Assembly (NCBI GenBank): GCA_003024785.1
Contig: PUQB01000212.1
Coordinates: 333,972 to 397,971 of the forward strand
Source: Selaginella tamariscina
Taxonomy: Eukaryota; Streptophyta; Lycopodiopsida; Selaginellales; Selaginellaceae
DNA: 64,000 nt
Reading direction: 5' to 3'
Shown: in pieces, positions 10,983 through 23,140 of the stretch
How positions within the stretch are numbered: position 1 is the first letter of the stretch
How the letters are laid out: the number at the start of each line of letters is the position of its first letter
Notes under the pieces: generated by a model
The model's input: only the letters and a program-made list of their open reading frames with translations
The model's database searches: none
Told to the model about the DNA's origin: nothing
Made by a program: the position numbers and the translations under genes

Positions 10983-11963
10983 AGATCAGGCTGATTTTGA
11001 CGTTTTCAACACGAGCACCAATGCTACTTCATGAGCTGACCACTTTGCGCTAAGTGGTCACCGACCTGCAAGGTTCCACCACTGCGGCACATGCAGCTGC
11101 TGATGCATCCTCCAAGGCTGCTGCGCAGGCTCTCTCCCAGGCATCGGCGGTTTCCTCTTCATCAAACTTTTCTTCGGAGCCGAAGGTTAGCATGCCAGAG
11201 AAGTTTAGTGGTAATCGTGCCGATTTCCAAGGTTTCCTGAATCAGAATCCGACTCTTGATCCGTATGCAACCACGGCGCTACTCGACTGATGCTCAAAAG
11301 GTGGGTCTTTTGGCATCCTTACTAAGTGGATCTCCACGGGCTTGGGTTGCCCCCTTGCTGGAGCGTGACGATCCACTGATGGAAGACTTTGAAGGTTTCG
11401 TGGCTGCCTTTGAAGCCTGTTTTGGAGATCCTGATAAGTACCGTTCTGCATGCACGAAGTTACGGAAGCTCACTCAAGGATCCCGACCAGCTTCCGTCTA
11501 TGCATCCGAATTTCAGCAACTTTGCACGAACATTCCATGGGACGAGACTGCATTGATCGAACACTTCCGTTTTGGGTTGAGGGACGACGTGAAGGACCTT
11601 CTCCTTACGTTACCGGATGCCCAAACATTAGCGGAGATCATGCAACAAGCTGTTCGTTGCGACAACCGTTTGTTCGAGCGTCGTCAGGAAAGATCCCGTC
11701 AACAGTTCCTGCAAACCAATCCTGCAGCTGTGGTACATGTTCCTGCACCACCTTCTGGAGTAGTTCCTATGGAGGTTGAGAAATCCAAGCGTGGCTCTCT
11801 TTCCGCTGCCGAGAAGCAACGTCGTCGCAGTGAGAACCTGTGCTTGTATTGTGGTGGAGCAGGACACAAGGTGGCAGATTGTCCTATTAAAGCCAGGAAC
11901 TTCAAGACGCGTGAAGTCGAAGCTGAAGTTCAGTCGGAAAACTCCAATGTCCACTTCGTCTAG
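10983..11963 (+). pseudogene. Element A gag (capsid/nucleocapsid), frameshifted
   Basis: The region aligns with the gag start of element B on the other strand (MADFEHFQREHQMLLHE). In A the initiating ATG is not intact (AGGCTGATTTT near 10985), and the frame slips once at about 11234-11260, giving open blocks 11054-11290 and 11256-11963. The N-terminus is alanine-rich (AAHAAADASSKAAAQALSQA), followed by a retrotransposon capsid-like region. The C-terminal zinc knuckle is C-LY-C-GGAG-H-KVAD-C (CX2CX4HX4C), near 11850-11885. Gag packages the element RNA in the cytoplasm. As written this copy would not make full-length Gag. Confidence 0.82.
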
Positions 11964-11974
11964 GAGCCGCGAAG

Positions 11975-12637
11975 TTGGACGTAGGTGCAGGCTCCATTGG
12001 TGCTGCTCATACCATCCCGTCACTTAAGTTTCCTGTACACATTCATCTTAATAATCGAGAGCTCATGGAGTTTGCCTTGTTAGACACTGGTGCAAATGCA
12101 TGCTTCATGGATGACACGTTTGCAACTCAACATGGCATTTCGGTGGTGAAGTTGAAGCGTGCAGTTCCTGTAGAGGTGGCCGATGGGCGTCTAATTGCTT
12201 CCGGTGCAGTTACCCATGCTACCGAACCTCTCTCCTGCAGGTATGGCACATTCAACTGTTCAATTTCCTTCAACTTGATCAAGACTCGGTCGACTCCCAT
12301 CATTTTGGGCATGCCATGGTTCGTTGTTGCAAATCCGCAGATCGACTGGAGGTCTAGGACGCTCACGTTTTCCTCTCCAACTGCTAGGATCAATCCTGTA
12401 CCTTCCTGCGTGCAGGATACATCCTTAGTATCTGAGGCAGTACAAGCTACAGGATTGACCGTACCTGTTCCTGTACCAGTGTTGAAGACTCCTCCTCGAC
12501 AGGATTCACCTCATGGCAGTTCCTCAGCACATCCGCAGGCTCTCCCCTCCTGTAAGTTTGCGGTGTCCTGTACAGGGTTCTTCCAATCCTGTATCAGTGT
12601 CGAAGGTTCCTCCTCAACAGGATCCACCTCCTGTTGA
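11975..12637 (+). pseudogene. Element A aspartic protease region
   Basis: An open block of 220 codons after gag, in a different frame. The catalytic loop FALLDTGANACFMDD is present near residues 34-48, with the usual hydrophobic-hydrophobic-DTGA signature of pepsin-like retroviral proteases. The second conserved segment is IILGMPWF. The rest runs into the low-complexity linker. It matures Gag-Pol in this family. In A it is separated from both gag and reverse transcriptase by frame changes. Confidence 0.82.
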
Positions 12638-12790
12638 TTCGTCAGCACATTCGCAGGCTTCTTCCACTCTTGCGCAACCACGGACTCCTGTACAGGATTC
12701 TTCCAATCCTGTACACTCACGGTGTCCTGTACAGGATTCTTCCAATCCTGTACACTCATCAACAACCACACAGGTTTTTTCCAATCCTGC
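12560..12790 (+). repeat. Short tandem repeat inside the protease-RT linker
   Basis: Repeats of a 15-24 bp unit containing CCTGTACAGGATTCTTCCAA, coding for reiterations of PVQDSSNPV. The same unit is expanded or contracted in B (minus, 19225-19400) and C. It is followed by a (CTTCTC)n-like stretch at 12985-13022. Confidence 0.7.
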
Positions 12791-13067
12791 TTCTTTCTGT
12801 TACCCTGCCTCTGTTCCATCCCCCAAGATCCTTCCTCTTTTTCAGTCACAGCTCCCTCCTTCTCCTCTCCGAGTTCTTACCACTACCATGCATGAACTCG
12901 CCACTGATCCTGCCCCCTTCCACCTTTTTGCTTTTCAAGTAACTCCTACGTCCTCTCTACCTTTCCTGTATCCGACTCCCCTGTTTTTTCTCCTTCTCCT
13001 TCTCCTTCTCCTCCTTCTTCCTACCATCCAAGTACCACGACTTTAAGGACGTTTTTGACAAGACAAG

Positions 13068-14768
13068 GCTGCAGTTCTTCCTGTTCACAGGTCCTACGAC
13101 TGTCCTATTGATCTTGCGGAAGGAAAGACTCCACCATTCGGACCGATCTATGCATTGTCACCCACAGAGTTGGAGGTTCTTCGTCAATACATCGAGGACA
13201 ACTTAGGATCCGGCTTCATTCGTCACTCAAAGTCCCCTGCAGGAGCTCCTATCTTCTTTGTCAAGAAGAAGGATGGGAGTTTACGTTTGGTGGTGGACTA
13301 CAGGGGTTTGAATCAAGTCACCATTCGGAATCGGTATCCGTTGCCATTGATCCCGGAACTTCTCGATCGGCTGCGAGGGGCAAAGGTGTTCACGAAGATC
13401 GACTTACGAGGAGCCTACAACCTTGTACGGATTCGTCCCGGCGATGAGTGGAAGACTGCCTTTCGTACAAGGTATGGACATTTTGAGTACACGGTAATGC
13501 CTTTCGGCCTTACCAATGCCCCAGCTGTATTCCAACACATGGTGAACGACATTTTCCGTGACTTCTTGGACCAGTTTGTGGTGATCTACCTCGACGACAT
13601 CTTGATTTTCTCCAAGGACCAGGCGGCACATGACAAGCATGTACGACTAGTTTTAGAGCGGCTTCGCGAGCATGGCCTGTACGCGAAGTTGGAGAAGTGT
13701 TTTTTCGATAGGGATTCGGTGGAGTTCTTGGGCTACATCGTCTCTCCTGCTGGCGTTTCCATGGACATGCACAAGGTGAAGACCATCGTGGAGTGGGAGA
13801 GGCCCAAGTCGGTACGAGATGTACAATGTTTCCTTGGCTTTGCAAACTTCTACAGGCGGTTCATACAGGACTTCTCCAAGCGTGTACTTCCACTCACAGA
13901 ACTCACCAAGCGCACAGGACTTTTCTCTTGGTCCGACAAGGCGGAACACGCGTTCACAACACTCAAGGACGTTTTCACGACAGCTCCGATTTTAGCACAT
14001 CCTGACCCTTCTCATCCTTTCTTCATTGAAGCAGATGCCTCGGATTTTGCAGTAGGATCCGTCCTATCGCAAGTTGGAGAGGACAAGTTGCTTCATCCTG
14101 TAGCCTTTCACTCTCGTAAGTTCCTGTCGGCGGAGATCAACTACGAGATTCATGACAAGGAACTCAAGGCCATTGTGGATTCGTTTGAGGAATGGCGGCA
14201 TTTCCTGGAAGGTGCTGCACATCCTGTACAAGTTCTTACGGATCACAAGAACCTGGAGTACTTTCAAACGGCTCGGGTCCTCAGTCGGCGACAGGCTAGG
14301 TGGGCAGAGTTCCTATCACGTTTTGACTTCGTCATCGTCTACAGGCCCGGCTTTCGGAATGGCAAGGCGGACGCATTGTCTAGGCGCTCTTACCTTGCAC
14401 CAAGCCCGGGCGATCCTGCATTTGACGGTCAAAGGCAAGTGTTGTTGGGTCCTGATCGTTTCCGGCTTGCGGCACTGCAGGTTCATCAGGCTCCAGCAAA
14501 TTCAACACTCCTACAGGACGTTCGTTCGCAGTTGCCTACAGACGACTTGGGAAAGAATGTGTTCTCACACATTCATCCTGACGTTGCAAGTTCCTCTTCC
14601 TCCAGTTCCCGTCCAGACTACAACCTATTCACCATACAGGATGGACTCCTGTACCGGGAAGGTCTCCTGTACGTTCCTGTTGGTATTTCTAGGACTCTGT
14701 GGTACAGGATTGTCATGATACCCCGGCTACAGGACATTTTGGTGTGGCCAAGACAGTGGAATTGGTGA
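13068..14768 (+). pseudogene. Element A reverse transcriptase and RNase H
   Basis: Open to a TGA at 14766-14768. In order: the RT entry segment ([20 protein letters not shown]), the conserved VVDYRGLN, the palm motif with MPFGLTNAP, the catalytic YLDDILIFS box (near 13580), LGYIVSPAG, and then the RNase H domain starting [18 protein letters not shown] (near 14030) and running to KADALSRR. These copy element RNA into DNA in the cytoplasmic particle. The catalytic aspartates are intact. The frame is lost at about 14740, before the integrase finger, and there is another slip upstream near 13070. Confidence 0.88.
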
Positions 14769-15993
14769 CTCGCAACTATTGGTGGCCTGGGTTGCGAGGT
14801 TTTGTGGAGAGGTTTGTACGGAGTTGTGACACTTGTAGCAGGTCGAAGATGCCTCATCATGCACCCTCTGGTCTTCTTCGTCCTCTTCCTGTTCCGTCTG
14901 CTCCTTGGAGATCCATTTCTATGGATTTCCTCACAGATCTTCCTCCTTCCGTGGATTTGATGCAGTTCTTGTGGTGGTTGACCGTTTCACCAAGCAGGCT
15001 CATTTCCTACCCTGCAACAAGACAGCTACAGGTCAGACAACTGCCGAGTTGGTGATCCGCGAGGTGTTCCGACATCATGGTCTTCCTGAGAGCATTGTTT
15101 CCGATCGAGGTCCACAATTCATGTCCAAGTTTTGGCGAGAGCTTCTTCGGAGTCTACAGGTCAAAGCGGATCTTTCTTCAGGATATCACCCACAAACCGA
15201 TGGGCAGTCCGAACGCACAATTCAGACCTTAGAACAGTATCTTCGTTGCTTCATCAGTTACCAGCAGGACAACTGGTTGGACCTCCTTCCAATGGCAGAG
15301 TTTGCCTACAACAACTCCATCCACGCATCTACAGGACAGACACCTTTCTTTGCTCTTACAGGCCACCATCCACGTTTTGACTTTGCTCCTACCGCTTCTC
15401 CTTCTTCCGCTCCTGCAGTACAGGATCGTCTTCAGCATCTTCGGCAGGTACAGGATGATCTCCAGGTTCATCTTCAACAGGCACAGGAACGATACAAGCA
15501 TCATGCTGATGCTCACCGACAGCCGGCACCTGCATACAAGATTGGTGATCTCGTGTGGCTTCTTCGTCGACACATTCGCACCAACAGGCCTTCTTCTAAG
15601 TTGGATTTTCAACGATTGGGCCCTTATAGGATCGTGGCGGAGGTAAATCCTGTAGCTTTCCGACTCGAGTTACCATCCACGGTGAAACTTCATCCTGTGT
15701 TTCACACCTCTTTGTTGGAGCCGTATCATCCTTCTTCTCTTCCTGGTCGTGTTTCTTCTCCTCCCCCTCCTGTGGTCATTGACACGGAACCTGAGTACGA
15801 AGTCGCAGCCATCCTTGACTCTCGTCTTCATCGTCACCAACTCCAATACTTGGTGGATTGGAAAGGGTACCTGCCTACTGATCGCACTTGGGAACCTGCA
15901 TCCAACTTACTCCATGCTTCTTCCAAGGTTGCTGCCTTCCATCGGCATTATCCTGCTAAACCAGGTCCCAAGACTCGTGGAACTCGTCTTTAG
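14699..15993 (+). pseudogene. Element A integrase with C-terminal chromodomain
   Basis: Two overlapping open frames (14699-15055 and 14905-15993). The first carries the H2C2 zinc finger ([13 protein letters not shown] ... SCDTCSRSK). The second carries the DDE core: [24 protein letters not shown], and GYHPQTDGQSER with the catalytic glutamate following. The C-terminal chromodomain ([15 protein letters not shown] ... [20 protein letters not shown]) marks a chromovirus, whose chromodomain usually directs integration to specific chromatin. A frame slip around 14930-15050 separates finger and core. Confidence 0.88.
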
Positions 15994-16004
15994 GGAGGAG
16001 GTGC
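15990..16004 (+). promoter_or_regulatory. Polypurine tract of element A
   Basis: TTTAGGGAGGAGGTGC lies directly before the 3' LTR TGTCACG and serves as the plus-strand primer site of LTR elements. It also contains the stop codon of the chromodomain ORF. Confidence 0.75.
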
Positions 16005-16565
16005 TGTCACGACCCGATACAGAATACAGGATTCCGGATACAGGACATGGGTTGCAGGACTTTCCTACAGGATTCCGGATACAGGATATGGGTTGCAGGA
16101 TTTTCCTACAGGATTCCGGACACAGGATTCGGCAGGATTCTACAGGATATTCCTACAGGATATGCCACAGGATATGCCTAGAGGATAAGGGACATGTGGA
16201 CTCATCTTAGCCTCTGCATGCATGCAATCAACTTTTGCATGCATGCCTAGATTAGCTCTTGGAGTTGTGAGCATAAAAGCTCCGACCTAATTGTTGTACA
16301 ATCAGTTACTATCAACACCAGTCTTACTACGATCAATCTTGTCTTGTCTTTTCCTGTCTTGTTTCCTGTCCTGTTCCTGGATCCTGTCCTGCTCCGGATC
16401 CTGTCCTGTTCCTGTCTTGCTCCCGGATCCTATCCTGATCCTGTCTTGCTCCTAGATCCGTCCTGTTCCTATTCCTGTTCCTGTCCTGCTCTCGGTCCTG
16501 TTCCTGAGTCAAGCCTTCATGTCCTTGGAATCCTGTTCTTCCTGTTCCTGGATCGTGGCTTGACA
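16005..16565 (+). repeat. 3' LTR of element A
   Basis: 561 bp, matching 10299-10893 apart from short indels in the repeat-rich parts (two rather than three CATGCATGC palindromes). It is followed by target copy GTTGG. Confidence 0.9.
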
Positions 16566-16570
16566 GTTGG

Positions 16571-19500
16571 TGCGAAGTGTCGACGAAGAAGCCACATGAG
16601 ATCACCAATCTTGTATGCAGGTGCCGGCTGATGGTGAGCATCAGCATGATGCTTGTATTGTCCTGTGCCTACTGAAGATGAACCCGGAGATCATCTTGTA
16701 CCTGACGAAGATGCTGGAGACGATCCTGTACTGCAGGAGCGGAAGAAGGAGAAGCAGGAGGAGCAAAGTCAAAACGTGGATGGTGGCCTGTAAGAGCAAA
16801 GAAAGGTGTCTGGCCTGTAGATGCGTGAACGAAGTTGTTGTAAGCAAACTCTGCCATTAGAAGAAGGTCCAACCAGTTGTCCTATTGGTAAACTGATGAA
16901 GCAACGAAGATACTATTCCAAGGTTTCAATTGTGCGTTCTGATTGCCCATTAGTTTGCGGATGATATCCTGAAGAAAGATCCGCTTTAACCTATAGACTC
17001 CGAAGAAGCTCTCGCCAAAACTTGGACATGAATTGTGGACCTTAATCGGAAAATGCTCTCAGGAAGACCATGATGTCGAAACACTTCACGGATCACCAAC
17101 TCAGCAGTTGTCTAACCTGTAGCTGTCTTGTTGCAGGGTAGGAAATAAGCATGCTTGGTGAAACGGTCAACCACCACAAGAACTGCATCGAATCCACAAG
17201 AAGGAGGAAGATCTGTGAGGAAATTCATAGAAATGGATCTCCAAGGAGCAGAGGAACAGGAAGAGGACGAAGAAGACCAGAGGGTGCATGATGAGGCATC
17301 TTCGACCTGTTACAAGTGTCACAGCTCTGTACAACCTTTTCACAAAAACCTCGCAACCCAGGCCACCAATAGTTCCGAGTCACCAACTCCACTGTCTTGG
17401 CCACACCAAATGTCCTGTAGCCGGGGTATCATGACAATCCTGTACCACACGAGTCCTAAAAATACCAATAGGAACATACAGAAGACCTTCCCGGTACAGG
17501 AGTCCATCCTGTATGGCGAACAACTTGTAGTCTGAACGGGAACTGGAGGAAGAGGAACTTGCAATGTCATGATGAATGTGTGAGAACACTTCTTGCCAAG
17601 TCGTCTATAGCCAACTGCAGACGATTGTCCTGTAGGAGTGTTGAATTTGCTGGAGCCTGATGAACCTGTAGTGCCGCAAGCCGAATTGATCAGGACCCAA
17701 CAACACTTGTCTTTGACAGTCATATGCAGGATCGCCCGGGATCGGTGCAAAAGTAAGAGCGCCTAACAATATGTCTGCCTTGCCATTTCGAAAACCAGGC
17801 CTGTAGACAATGACGAAATCAAAACGTGATAGGAACTCTCATAATTGATCTCCACCGAAAGGAACTTATGAGAGTGAAAAGTTACAGGATGAAGCAACTT
17901 GTCTTCTCCAACTTGTGATAGGACGGATCCTACTGCAAAATCCGAGGCATCTGCTTCAACGAAGAAAGGACGAGAAGGATCAAGATGTGCTAAAACGAAG
18001 CTGTCGTGAAGGCGTCCTTGAGTGTTGTGAATGCATTTCTGCCTTATCGGACCAAGAGAAAACCCCTGTGCGCTTGGTGAGTTCCGTGAGTGGAAGTAAC
18101 CACTTGGAGAAGTCATGTATGAACCACCTTTAGAAGTTTGCAAAGCCAAGGAAACATTATACATCTCGTACAAACTTGGGCCTCTCCCACTCCACGATGG
18201 TCTTCACCTTGTGCATGTCCATGGAAACGCCAGCAGGAGAGACGATGTAGCCCAAGAACTCCACAGAATCCTATCGAAAAACACTTCTCCAACTTCGCGT
18301 AGAGGCCATGCTCGTGAAGCCACTATAGAACTAATCGGACATGCTTGTCATGTGCCGCCTAGTCCTTGGAGAAAATCAAAATGTCGTCGAGGTAGATCAC
18401 CACAAACTGGTCCAAGAAGTCACGAAAGATGTCGTTCACCATGTGTTGGAACACGGTTGGGGCATTGGTAAGGCCGAAGGGCATCACCGTGTACTCGAAG
18501 TGTCCATACCTTGTATGAAAGGCAGTCTTCCACTCATCGCCTGGACGAATCCGTACAAGGTTGTAAGCCCCTCATAAGTCGATCTTTGTGAATACCTTTG
18601 CTCCTCATAGTTGATCGAGAGTTCCGGGATTAATGGCAACGGGTACCGATTCCGAGTGGTGACTTGATTCAAACCTGTAGTCCACAACCAAACGTAAACT
18701 TTCATCCTTCTTCTTGACAAAGAAGATAGGTGCTGCTCCTGCAGGGGACTTTGATGACAAATGAGCTGGATGCCAAGTTGTCCTCGATGTACTGACGAAG
18801 AACCTCCAACTCTGTGGGTGACAGTGCATAAATCAGTCTGAACGGTGGGTCTTTCCTTCCGCAAGATCAATAGGACAGTCGTAGGACCTGTGAATAGGAA
18901 GAACTGCAGCCTTGTGCTTGTCAAAAACGTCCTGAAAGGAGTGATACTTGGATGATAGGGAAGAAGGAGGAAAAAGAAAAGGAGCAGGAGAAGAAGATTG
19001 AAAAACAGGGGAGTCCGCACAGGAAAGGTAGAAGAGGACGTAGGAGTTACTTGAAAGGCAAAGGTGGAAAGGAGCAGGATCAGTGGCAAGTTCATGCATG
19101 GTAGTGGTAAGAACTCGGAGAGGACAAGGAGGAGCTGTGACTGAAAAGAGGAAGGATCTTGGGGGGTGGAACAGAAGCAGAGTAACAAAAGGAGCAAGAA
19201 TTGGGAAAATCTTGTGGATGTTGACGAGTGTACAGGATTGGAAGAATCCTGTACAAAAGTCCATGGTTGCACAGGAGTGGAGGGAAGCCTGCGAGTGTGC
19301 TGACAATCCAACAGGAGGTGGATCCTGTTCAGGAGGAACATTCAACACTGATATAAGGTTGGAAGACCCTTACAGGAATCCGCAAACTTATAGGAGTGGA
19401 GAGAGCCTGCGGATGTGCTGAGGAACTGACATGAGGTGAATCCTGTCGAGGAGGAGTCTTCAACACTGATACAGGAACAGGCACGGTCAATCCTGTAGCT

Positions 19501-21039
19501 TGTACTGCCTCAGATACTAAGGATGTATCCTGCACAGGAAGGTACAGGATTGATCCTAGCTGTCGGAGAGGAAAACGTGAGCGTCCTAGACCTCCAGTCG
19601 ATCTGCGGATTTGCAACAACGAACCATGGCATGCCCAAAATGATGGGAGTCGACCGAGTCTTGATCAAGTTGAAGGAAATTGAACAGTTGAATGTGCCAT
19701 GACTGCAAGAGAGAGGTTCATAGCATGGGTAACTGCGCCAGAAGCAATCAGACGCCCATCGGCCACCTCTACAGGAACTGCACGCTTCAACTTCACCACC
19801 GAAATGCCATGTTGAGTTGCAAAAGTGTCATCCATGAAGCATGCATTTGCACCAGTGTCTAACAGGGCAAACTCCTTGAGCTCTCGATTATTAAATGAAT
19901 GTGTACAGGAAACTTGAGTGATGGAATGGTATGAGCAGCACCAATGGAGCCTGCACCTACGTCCAACTTCGCGGCTCCTAGACGAAGTGGACATTGAAGT
20001 TTTCCGACTGAACTTCAGCTTCAACTTCACGCGTCTTGAACTTCCTGGCTTTAATAGGACATCTGCCACCTTGTGTCCTGCTCACCACAATACAAGCATA
20101 GGTTCTCACTGCGGCGACGTTGCTTCTCAGCAGCGGAAGAGAGCCACGCTTGGATTTCTCAACCTCCATAGGAACTACTCCAGAAGGTGGTGCAGGAACA
20201 TGTACCACAGCTGCAGGATTGGTTTGCAGGAACTGCTGACGGGATCTTTCCTGACGACGCTCGAACAAACGGTTGTCGCAACGAACAGCTTGTTGCATGA
20301 TCTCCTAATGTTTGGGCATCCGGTAACGTAAGGAGAAGGTCCTTCACGTCATCCCTCAACCCAAAACGGAAGTGTTCGATCAATGCAGTCTCGTCCCATG
20401 GAATGTTCGTGCAAAGTTGCTGAAATTCGGATGCATAGACGGAAGCTGGTCGGGATCCTTGAGTGAGCTTCCGTAACTTCGTGCATGCGAACGGTACTTA
20501 TCAGGATCTCCAAAGCAGGCTTCAAAGGCAGCCACGAAACCTTCAAAGTCTTCCATCAATGGGTCGTCACGCTCCAGCAAGGGGGCAACCCAAGCCCGTG
20601 GAGATCCACTTAGTAAGGATGCCAAAAGGCCAACCTTTTGTGCATCAGTCGAGTAGCGCGTGGTTGCATGCGGATCAAGAGCCGGATCTGATTCAGGAAA
20701 CCTTGGAAATCGGCACGATTGCCACTGAACTTTTCTGGCATGCTGAATTCGGCTCCGAAGAAAAGTTCGATGAAGAGGGAACCACCGATGCCTGAGAGAG
20801 AGCCTGCGCAGCAGCCTTGGAGGATGCATCAGCAGCTGCATGTGCCGCATTGGTGGAACCTTGCAGATCGGTGACCACTTGGCGCAAAGTGGCCAGCTCA
20901 TGAAGCAACATTTGGTGCTCGCGTTGAAAGTGCTCAAAATCAGCCATGATCTATGAAAAAAGGAGGAAAACGAAGGAAAAGAATCAAGGAAAAAAAAGTA
21001 GCTGGAAAAGGAGAACTATGAAAGCAGTTACTATCAAAC
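16571..21039 (-). pseudogene. Element B: gag, protease, reverse transcriptase, RNase H and most of integrase
   Basis: Minus-strand sequence colinear with A from the gag start (ATG at about 20947, MADFEHFQREHQ) leftward. It contains the CCHC region (20030-20110), protease loop LDTGANACFMDD (near 19830-19870), RT (18350-18830) and RNase H (17760-18030), with integrase from 17700 to 16571. Small insertions and deletions break every domain, so none is a usable ORF. It abuts element A at 16570 and continues at 10298. Confidence 0.87.
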
Positions 21040-21633
21040 TGTCAAGCCACGATCCAGGAACCAGGAAGGAGCAGGGATTCCAAGAACAGAAGGCTTGACT
21101 CAGGAGCAGGACCAGAGCAGGACAGGAACTAGGAACAAACAGGACAGGACGGATCCAGGAGCAAGACAGGATCAGGATAGGATCCGGAGCAAGAAGGAAG
21201 GACAGGATCCAGGAACAAGACAGGAAAGGACAGGATCGGAGCAAGACAGGAACAGGATAGGATCCAGGAGCGAAGACAGGAGCAGGAAGGATCCAGGAGT
21301 GAGACAAGGAGAGAACAAGAAGCAGGACAAAACAAGAACAAGACAAGATTGATCGTAGTAAGACTGGTGTTGATAGTAACTGATTGTACAACAATTAGGT
21401 CGGAGCTTTTATGCTCACAACTCCAAGCTAATCTGGTCATGAGTCTAATCTAGTCATGAGTCTAATCTAGTCATGAGCTAAGAATAGTGACCCTTATCCT
21501 CTAGGCATATCCTGTAGCATATCCTGCATGTAAGCATATCCTGCAGACATATCCTGTAGGTATATCCTGTAACCCGTATTCTGTATCATGTATCCTGTAT
21601 CCGGAATCTTGTATCTTGTATCGGGTTGTGACA
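21040..21633 (-). repeat. 5' LTR of element B
   Basis: 594 bp, TGTCAAGCC to GGGTTGTGACA, followed by target copy CTCAC. It has TCATGAGTCTAATC repeats where element A has CATGCATGC palindromes. Confidence 0.9.
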
Positions 21634-21638
21634 CTCAC

Positions 21639-21764
21639 GTTGAAAGTGCTCAAAATCAGCCATGATCTATGAAAGGAAAAAATAAGGGAAACGAAGGAGA
21701 AAAAACCAAGGAAAAAAAAAAGTAACCGAGAATCAAAGAGCTATGAAAGTAGTTACTATCATAT
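21639..21764 (-). pseudogene. Element C: leader and gag start
   Basis: Continues the gag start interrupted at 9355: GTTGAAAGTGCTCAAAATCA followed by the antisense ATG (CCATGATC), then the leader up to the LTR. Confidence 0.8.
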
Positions 21765-22244
21765 TGTCAAGCCACGATTCAGAAACAAGAAAGAGAGCAG
21801 GATTCCGAGAACAAGAAAGCTTGACTCAAGAGCAGGACAAGGAGCAAGACAGGAACTAGGAACTCAGGAACAAACAAGGAGCAGGACAAGAACTGAAGCA
21901 AGATAGGAACTAGGAAAAGACAAGAGTAAAAGGCAAGAAGCAAAAACAAGAATCAAGACAAGAATGATCGTAGAATGATTGGTGTTGATAGTAACTAATT
22001 GTACAATAATTAGTCGGAGCTTTTATGCTCACAACTCCAAGAGCTAATCTGGTCATGAGTTTATCTAGTCATGAGCTAAAAATGGTGACCCTTATCCTGA
22101 AGGTATATCCTGTAGCATATCCTATAGACATATCCTGTAGGTATATCCTATAGGCATATCCTGTAGGTATATCTTATAGGCATATCCTATGGCATATCCT
22201 GTATCCTGTATCCGGAATCTTACATCCTGTATCGGGTCGTGACA
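21765..22244 (-). repeat. 5' LTR of element C
   Basis: 480 bp, TGTCAAGCC to GTCGTGACA, followed by ACAAC target copy 22245-22249. It has TATCCTGTAG/TATCCTATAG short repeats. Confidence 0.88.
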
Positions 22245-22249
22245 ACAAC

Positions 22250-23140
22250 TAAGGTTTGATGTTATAATTGTCTAAATCAAGGGACTTGAATGCAAGAGTA
22301 CAATTAACCTAATATTGCTTATAACCAACATCATTAAAATAATGCGAACATCGAATAATATTTTGACTACATTACATATTTGAACCAATTATTAAACATA
22401 TTCATCATATGTTAATACCCAACTTTCCGTTGTATCATAAGTTTAATACCATAGTTTGTTTCTTGAGTTACACTCTCGAAACATGCACTATAGTGAGAAT
22501 TCATTTTATACTTTCTATCAGAATGTAGTGTTTATTCTTATGGCAACATGACTCTTTGTCCAAAGTCAAAAGTGTACATTAAACATGAGTCTTTCATTGT
22601 TTGAACATTATTGTCAAAATTGATATTGAATCTTGACTTAAACCAAAACTCAATACATTCTCAAACCATGTATGATCCTAATTTTATACACTTTAAATTA
22701 AAAAAAAAAAAAATTTCAATAATGTGTAAACTTAACATATTACATGATTCACTTCACAAGACTTATTTTTATAAGTCAATATAAACTAACTTGCCATGTT
22801 TTGTGGAAGTGTATAGTAAACTAACCTACATAAATATAAAATAAAGTAACCTAGGCAACCATAAGGTAAAATAACTTGGCATATAACATGGAAGTTGCCT
22901 TCCAAATGTTACCTTCGAACATTAAAGTCCATAACCCACACCACTTACCAATCATATGTTCTTTAAGGAGTTATAAATCTCATGACTAACTCTTTGTTTA
23001 GAATTTAGACATGTTAACTAAAAGAAATAAAGTATTTCAAGAATTTAGAACTAGCTAAACATTAAAACACATTACAACTTTAGGCAATCCTACTGACCGC
23101 AAAGATTAAACTTTAATACCATTGTCAAAGTTTTAACTTG
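22250..23140. other. Non-coding AT-rich DNA
   Basis: No ORF of interest and no repeat clearly recognised. It is the continuation of the locus into which element C inserted. Confidence 0.5.

Larger units (their letters stand above)
10299..16565 (+). mobile_element. Ty3/chromovirus LTR retrotransposon A, youngest and most complete copy
   Basis: LTRs lie at 10299-10893 and 16005-16565, with ends TGTCA/TGACA and target duplication GTTGG at 10294-10298 and 16566-16570. The internal order is gag with CCHC knuckle, aspartic protease, reverse transcriptase, RNase H, integrase, chromodomain, the order of Ty3/gypsy chromoviruses. The reading frame is interrupted by a few single-base changes, far fewer than in B or C. 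It is inserted into B in the opposite orientation, within sequence of its own family. Confidence 0.94.
9356..21633 (-). mobile_element. Ty3/chromovirus LTR retrotransposon B, nested in C and host of A
   Basis: LTRs lie at 9356-9881 and 21040-21633. The ends are TGTCA and TGACA and the target duplication is CTCAC at 9351-9355 and 21634-21638. It interrupts element C inside its gag start. The coding strand is minus. Without the A insertion (10299-16565 plus one 5-bp duplication) the element is about 6.0 kb, the same size as A. Gag to chromodomain are all represented but with multiple frame breaks. Confidence 0.92.
2400..22244 (-). mobile_element. Ty3/chromovirus LTR retrotransposon C, outermost host of the nest
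   Basis: Both termini have the family ends: the plus-strand sequence opens TGTCAAGCC at 2400 and closes TGACA at 22244. The 5-bp target duplication ACAAC is present at 2395-2399 and 22245-22249. The coding strand is minus. Internal sequence survives in three blocks, 2863-4487, 7465-9355 and 21634-21764. They are split by a TIR transposon (4488-7464) and by retrotransposon B (9356-21633). Order from the 5' side (right) is leader and gag start, a deleted gag/protease region, reverse transcriptase, RNase H, integrase and chromodomain. Every frame is broken by indels, more than in A or B, in keeping with C being the oldest insertion. Confidence 0.9.

Noticed and set aside
12560-12790. Regularly spaced short repeats resembling a CRISPR array
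   Set aside because: It is a coding minisatellite in the protease-RT linker of a retrotransposon in a eukaryotic genome.
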